Assembly: GCA_016932895.1 (NCBI GenBank)
Contig: JAFGCA010000407.1
Span: 1 to 7,597, forward strand
Origin: Sedimentisphaerales bacterium
GTDB lineage: Bacteria > Planctomycetota > Phycisphaerae > Sedimentisphaerales > SG8-4
DNA: 7,597 nt
Direction: 5' to 3'
In this document: in pieces, positions 5,371 to 7,597 of the stretch
Numbering within the stretch: the stretch's first letter is position 1
Layout: every line of letters begins with the position of its first letter
Program-made: the position numbers and the translations under genes
The notes under the pieces: model-generated
The model's input: the letters and a program-made list of their open reading frames with translations, nothing else
What the model was told of the DNA's origin: nothing
Database searches by the model: none

Positions 5371-6263
5371 TGCCGCGTATCAGCGTCTGCATTCCTACGT
5401 ACAATGGCAAAGAATACCTGATGCGTGCGCTTGAAAGCGTATATCGTCAGACGTGTACCGACTATGAGATACTGATCGTCGATGACGGTTCCACCGACGG
5501 CACGGAGCAGATGCTCAAGGCGAACGGTTATGCCGGTCGGTACTACTGGTTCGACCGCATGGGCCAGCAGTCGGCTCGCAACAAACTGATCGAGCTGGCT
5601 CGGGGCGAATACATCACCTATTTGGATTCCGATGACGAGCTGTTTCCGAATGCCCTTGAGGTTCTGTCCGCGACCATGGAGGCGAACGGCCGGGGAAGTT
5701 ACGTGTTCGGACACTATGTGGGGATTGACGAGAACGGCCGAGAGATCCCGAAGAGGAGGCCTAAGGTGTCCTCGCCACTCAGTGCGGCCGATCTGTTCTC
5801 ATTCATTCACGTCGGGACAGGCGGGACGCTTTTCGCGACGGAGAATTACCGCAAGGAGGGCGGTTTTGACGAGAACATGCGTCGATGCGGCGTGTACAAA
5901 CTCCAACTTCAACTCATTCTGAAATATCGCTTCGTCGGCACGGCCGCACCGCTGTTCAGGAAACGTCGGCATGGCGGTAATGCAACCGAGATGAATTATG
6001 ATTGGCGAATGATTGAGGCAAGGATGTTGGAGGACTTCTATTATCACGGCGGCGGGCGTGCGGTCGTGCCCGCCCGTCGGGCGAAGAAACGGCTGGCGGA
6101 GGAGTTCTACCGGGCCGGGAAATGTGCCGTGAAGGAAGGACGGCGGACGGAGGCTCTCAGCGCGCTGAGAAGATCGCTTCGCTACCATCCTGACGGGAAA
6201 GTCCTGTTCTGGTTGCTGGCGGCACAGGTGAAGCGTGGGGACACGGCGGACGCGGCGGGATGA
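5370..6263 (+). CDS. Family 2 glycosyltransferase with a TPR-like C-terminal tail
   Basis: The 297-residue protein starts directly with the GT-A opening ISVCIPTYNG (4-13). It has the nucleotide-binding VDDGSTDGT (37-45) and the metal-binding DXD-type motif LDSDDE (85-90). GQQSARNKLIELARGEYI (65-82) is the classic segment before the DXD. The enzyme transfers a sugar from a nucleotide-sugar donor; donor and acceptor cannot be predicted. No transmembrane helix is evident, so it probably acts at the cytoplasmic face on a growing LPS or O-chain glycan. After about residue 235 the sequence becomes helical (EEFYRAGKCAVKEGRRTEA and LSALRRSLRYHPDGKVLFW), resembling one TPR-like helical pair. This addition recurs in GT2 enzymes and may mediate protein contacts. 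It is last in the rightward gene set and is coupled to the preceding methyltransferase. Its 3' end converges on waaG with only 22 bases between the stop codons. Confidence 0.9.
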   Translation: MPRISVCIPTYNGKEYLMRALESVYRQTCTDYEILIVDDGSTDGTEQMLKANGYAGRYYWFDRMGQQSARNKLIELARGEYITYLDSDDELFPNALEVLSATMEANGRGSYVFGHYVGIDENGREIPKRRPKVSSPLSAADLFSFIHVGTGGTLFATENYRKEGGFDENMRRCGVYKLQLQLILKYRFVGTAAPLFRKRRHGGNATEMNYDWRMIEARMLEDFYYHGGGRAVVPARRAKKRLAEEFYRAGKCAVKEGRRTEALSALRRSLRYHPDGKVLFWLLAAQVKRGDTADAAG

Positions 6264-6285
6264 TACCGCACGGAGAAATCGATCG

Positions 6286-7431
6286 TCACAAGGCCCGGGA
6301 GGCCACCTTCTCGATGATCTCCACCGTGCGGTCCACCATGCCGTAGAGGTCTTCTCGCTGGGCGAAGTGGATGCCACGCCAGCCGACCGCGCGGAGATCG
6401 GCTCGTTCGAGGGCGGCTTGTAGTATTTGACGGAACTGGTTCTGATCGAAGGGTTCGGGAAGGACCCAGCCGGCCTGGGCTTGCTCGATATAGTGCGCGT
6501 AGCCGCACACCCCGCTGGCTACGACGGGCAGTCCGGACGCCAGGGCTTCCAGCAGAACGGTGCCTGTGTTCTCATGGTAGGCCGGGTGGACGAGCAGGTC
6601 GGCCGAGAGCAGGAGCCGCGGGACGTCATCGCGAGCCCCGAGGAAGATGACCCGATCCGCCACCCCCAGTTGTGCGGCCTGCCGTGCGTAGGGTCGCTTC
6701 TCACCGGCTCCGACCACGTAGAGCCGCGTTTTCGACAGAAGGGCCTTGGGCAGAGCGGCGAGCGCGAGAATCGATCGATCCAGACCCTTGGTGCGGAATC
6801 CGGAACCCAGTTGCAGCACGAGCCGGTCGTCCTCGACCAGGCCGAGTTCCTGTCGGAACGCCCGGCGGACCTCCGGAGCATCGACGCCGGCAATGCGGTC
6901 CTTGGCCACGTTGGGCGGCAGGCGGTGAATTCGTTCCTCCGGCGTTCCGTAGTGTTGCACGTACAGTGCCTCTTGCGTCTTCGAGAGCATCAGGATGTGC
7001 GTTCTGGAGCCCTTCTCGAAGACCGCCTCCTCGAACTCATGATACCGATGCCACCGGGGGCCGAGTCGATAGAGCCGGCCGCGTTCTCCCAGTATCTTGG
7101 CCTTGTAGCATCCATCGGCGGCGTAGTAGATATCCAGGCCGGGCATCTTGTTGAAGCCGATCACGCAGGCCGGGCGATTCCCCACAAGCTGCCGGGCCAG
7201 CCAGGCGTGATAGCGGGCCATGCGTCCGTGGTTGGTCAGGGCCCGGCATCGATGGGTGTGCAGTCGAAATCCCTCCGGCGTCTCGCCTTTCCAGGATGCG
7301 GCGTACACGTCGATCTCGTACCCCCGAGCCCGACACGCCAGCGCGATGTGCAGCATGTCCCGCTGCAACCCGCCATGCGGGAAGTACTTGAAGAGGCAGA
7401 ACGCCAAGGCTTTGTTCCGTCTGCATTCCAT
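6286..7431 (-). CDS. waaG: LPS core glucosyltransferase WaaG (RfaG), GT4 family
   Basis: The 381-residue protein matches E. coli WaaG (374) along its whole length. In enteric bacteria WaaG adds the first outer-core glucose to heptose II from UDP-glucose, at the cytoplasmic face of the inner membrane. The N-terminal motif FCLFKYFPHGGLQRD (11-25) is close to the WaaG opening. TNHGRMARYHAW (66-77) and VIGFNKMPGLDIYYAADGCY (90-109) are diagnostic. The GT-B C-terminal domain has GSGFRTKGLDRS (209-220) with R213 and K215, a VHPAYHENTGTVLLEA segment with the EX7E pair E287/E295, and VCGYAHYI (308-315). The ATG at 7431 gives only five extra residues compared with E. coli. A GAGG lies 11 bases upstream, which is rather distant. 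The donor may not be glucose: Pseudomonas WaaG uses UDP-GalNAc. It probably shares a transcript with the gene ending at 7456. Confidence 0.94.
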   Translation of the reverse strand: MECRRNKALAFCLFKYFPHGGLQRDMLHIALACRARGYEIDVYAASWKGETPEGFRLHTHRCRALTNHGRMARYHAWLARQLVGNRPACVIGFNKMPGLDIYYAADGCYKAKILGERGRLYRLGPRWHRYHEFEEAVFEKGSRTHILMLSKTQEALYVQHYGTPEERIHRLPPNVAKDRIAGVDAPEVRRAFRQELGLVEDDRLVLQLGSGFRTKGLDRSILALAALPKALLSKTRLYVVGAGEKRPYARQAAQLGVADRVIFLGARDDVPRLLLSADLLVHPAYHENTGTVLLEALASGLPVVASGVCGYAHYIEQAQAGWVLPEPFDQNQFRQILQAALERADLRAVGWRGIHFAQREDLYGMVDRTVEIIEKVASRAL

Positions 7432-7455
7432 CGTGAGGGGCGCCTCGCGCGACGC

Positions 7456-7597
7456 CTACGTGTCCTTGACGAAGTAATTCGAGATCACGCCCATGAAACG
7501 GTTGTACTTGACTGCGTAGTGCGACAAGCCCTGCTCGCAGAACTGCCGGGAATACTCCGCGTCCTGCTTCCGCAGCGTGGGGGCCGCCTGCCGCCAC
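7456..7597 (-). CDS. 3' end of an unidentified gene upstream of waaG
   Basis: The last 46 residues of a leftward gene are visible; its 5' part lies beyond the right edge. The frame ends YNRFMGVISNYFVKDT followed by TAG (7456-7458), and only 24 bases separate it from the waaG start, as in an operon. The residues have an ordinary protein composition with aromatic and charged positions, unlike the Arg/Ala/Gly-rich reading of the other minus frame here. I do not recognise the family. Since waaG often follows heptosyltransferase genes this was considered, but the visible tail gives no motif to support it. Confidence 0.5.
   Translation of the reverse strand, partial: WRQAAPTLRKQDAEYSRQFCEQGLSHYAVKYNRFMGVISNYFVKDT

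Noticed and set aside
1..7597. CRISPR arrays, tRNA or rRNA genes, transposases, insertion-sequence ends
   Set aside because: None were seen on reading either strand. There are no regularly spaced repeats, no recognisable tRNA cloverleaf, and no transposase motifs in any supported frame.

Overview
The window is a lipopolysaccharide (LPS) core locus from a Gram-negative bacterium of moderately high GC content. Two genes are recognisable by family: the heptose kinase waaP and the core glucosyltransferase waaG. They imply an outer membrane carrying a heptose-containing LPS core. The phylum cannot be fixed from the sequence. The WaaG and WaaP motifs resemble the proteobacterial enzymes, but the gene order is not the enteric waa operon, and a lineage outside the Proteobacteria (for example Planctomycetota) is possible.

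Layout from left to right. Bases 1-33 hold only the first 11 codons of a leftward gene. Bases 34-378 are a divergent intergenic region with a good sigma70-type promoter facing each way. A rightward gene (379-1764) encodes a protein with two tandem LPS-kinase-like domains. Converging on it is waaP (1851-2681, minus). A second divergent, gene-free region (2682-3033) precedes a compact rightward set of four genes: a class I methyltransferase (3034-3687), a WaaP/InaA-like kinase (3715-4584), a second, atypical methyltransferase (4645-5370) and a GT2 glycosyltransferase with a TPR-like tail (5370-6263). The last two overlap by one base. Converging on this set is waaG (6286-7431, minus), preceded by the 3' end of an unidentified leftward gene (7456-7597).

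Taken together, the window carries four kinase-fold domains in three genes, two methyltransferases and two glycosyltransferases. WaaG would extend the heptose region with a hexose and WaaP would phosphorylate heptose. The other kinases and methyltransferases probably add further phosphate and methyl groups to core or O-chain sugars. The most interesting point is that the first methyltransferase and the following kinase lie in the same reading frame. Only one TGA and nine sense codons separate them, and the kinase start has no clear ribosome binding site. The order methyltransferase then kinase is that of the known O-antigen capping enzyme WbdD, so this may be a split or independently assembled methyl-phosphate capping module. 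That function is an inference.
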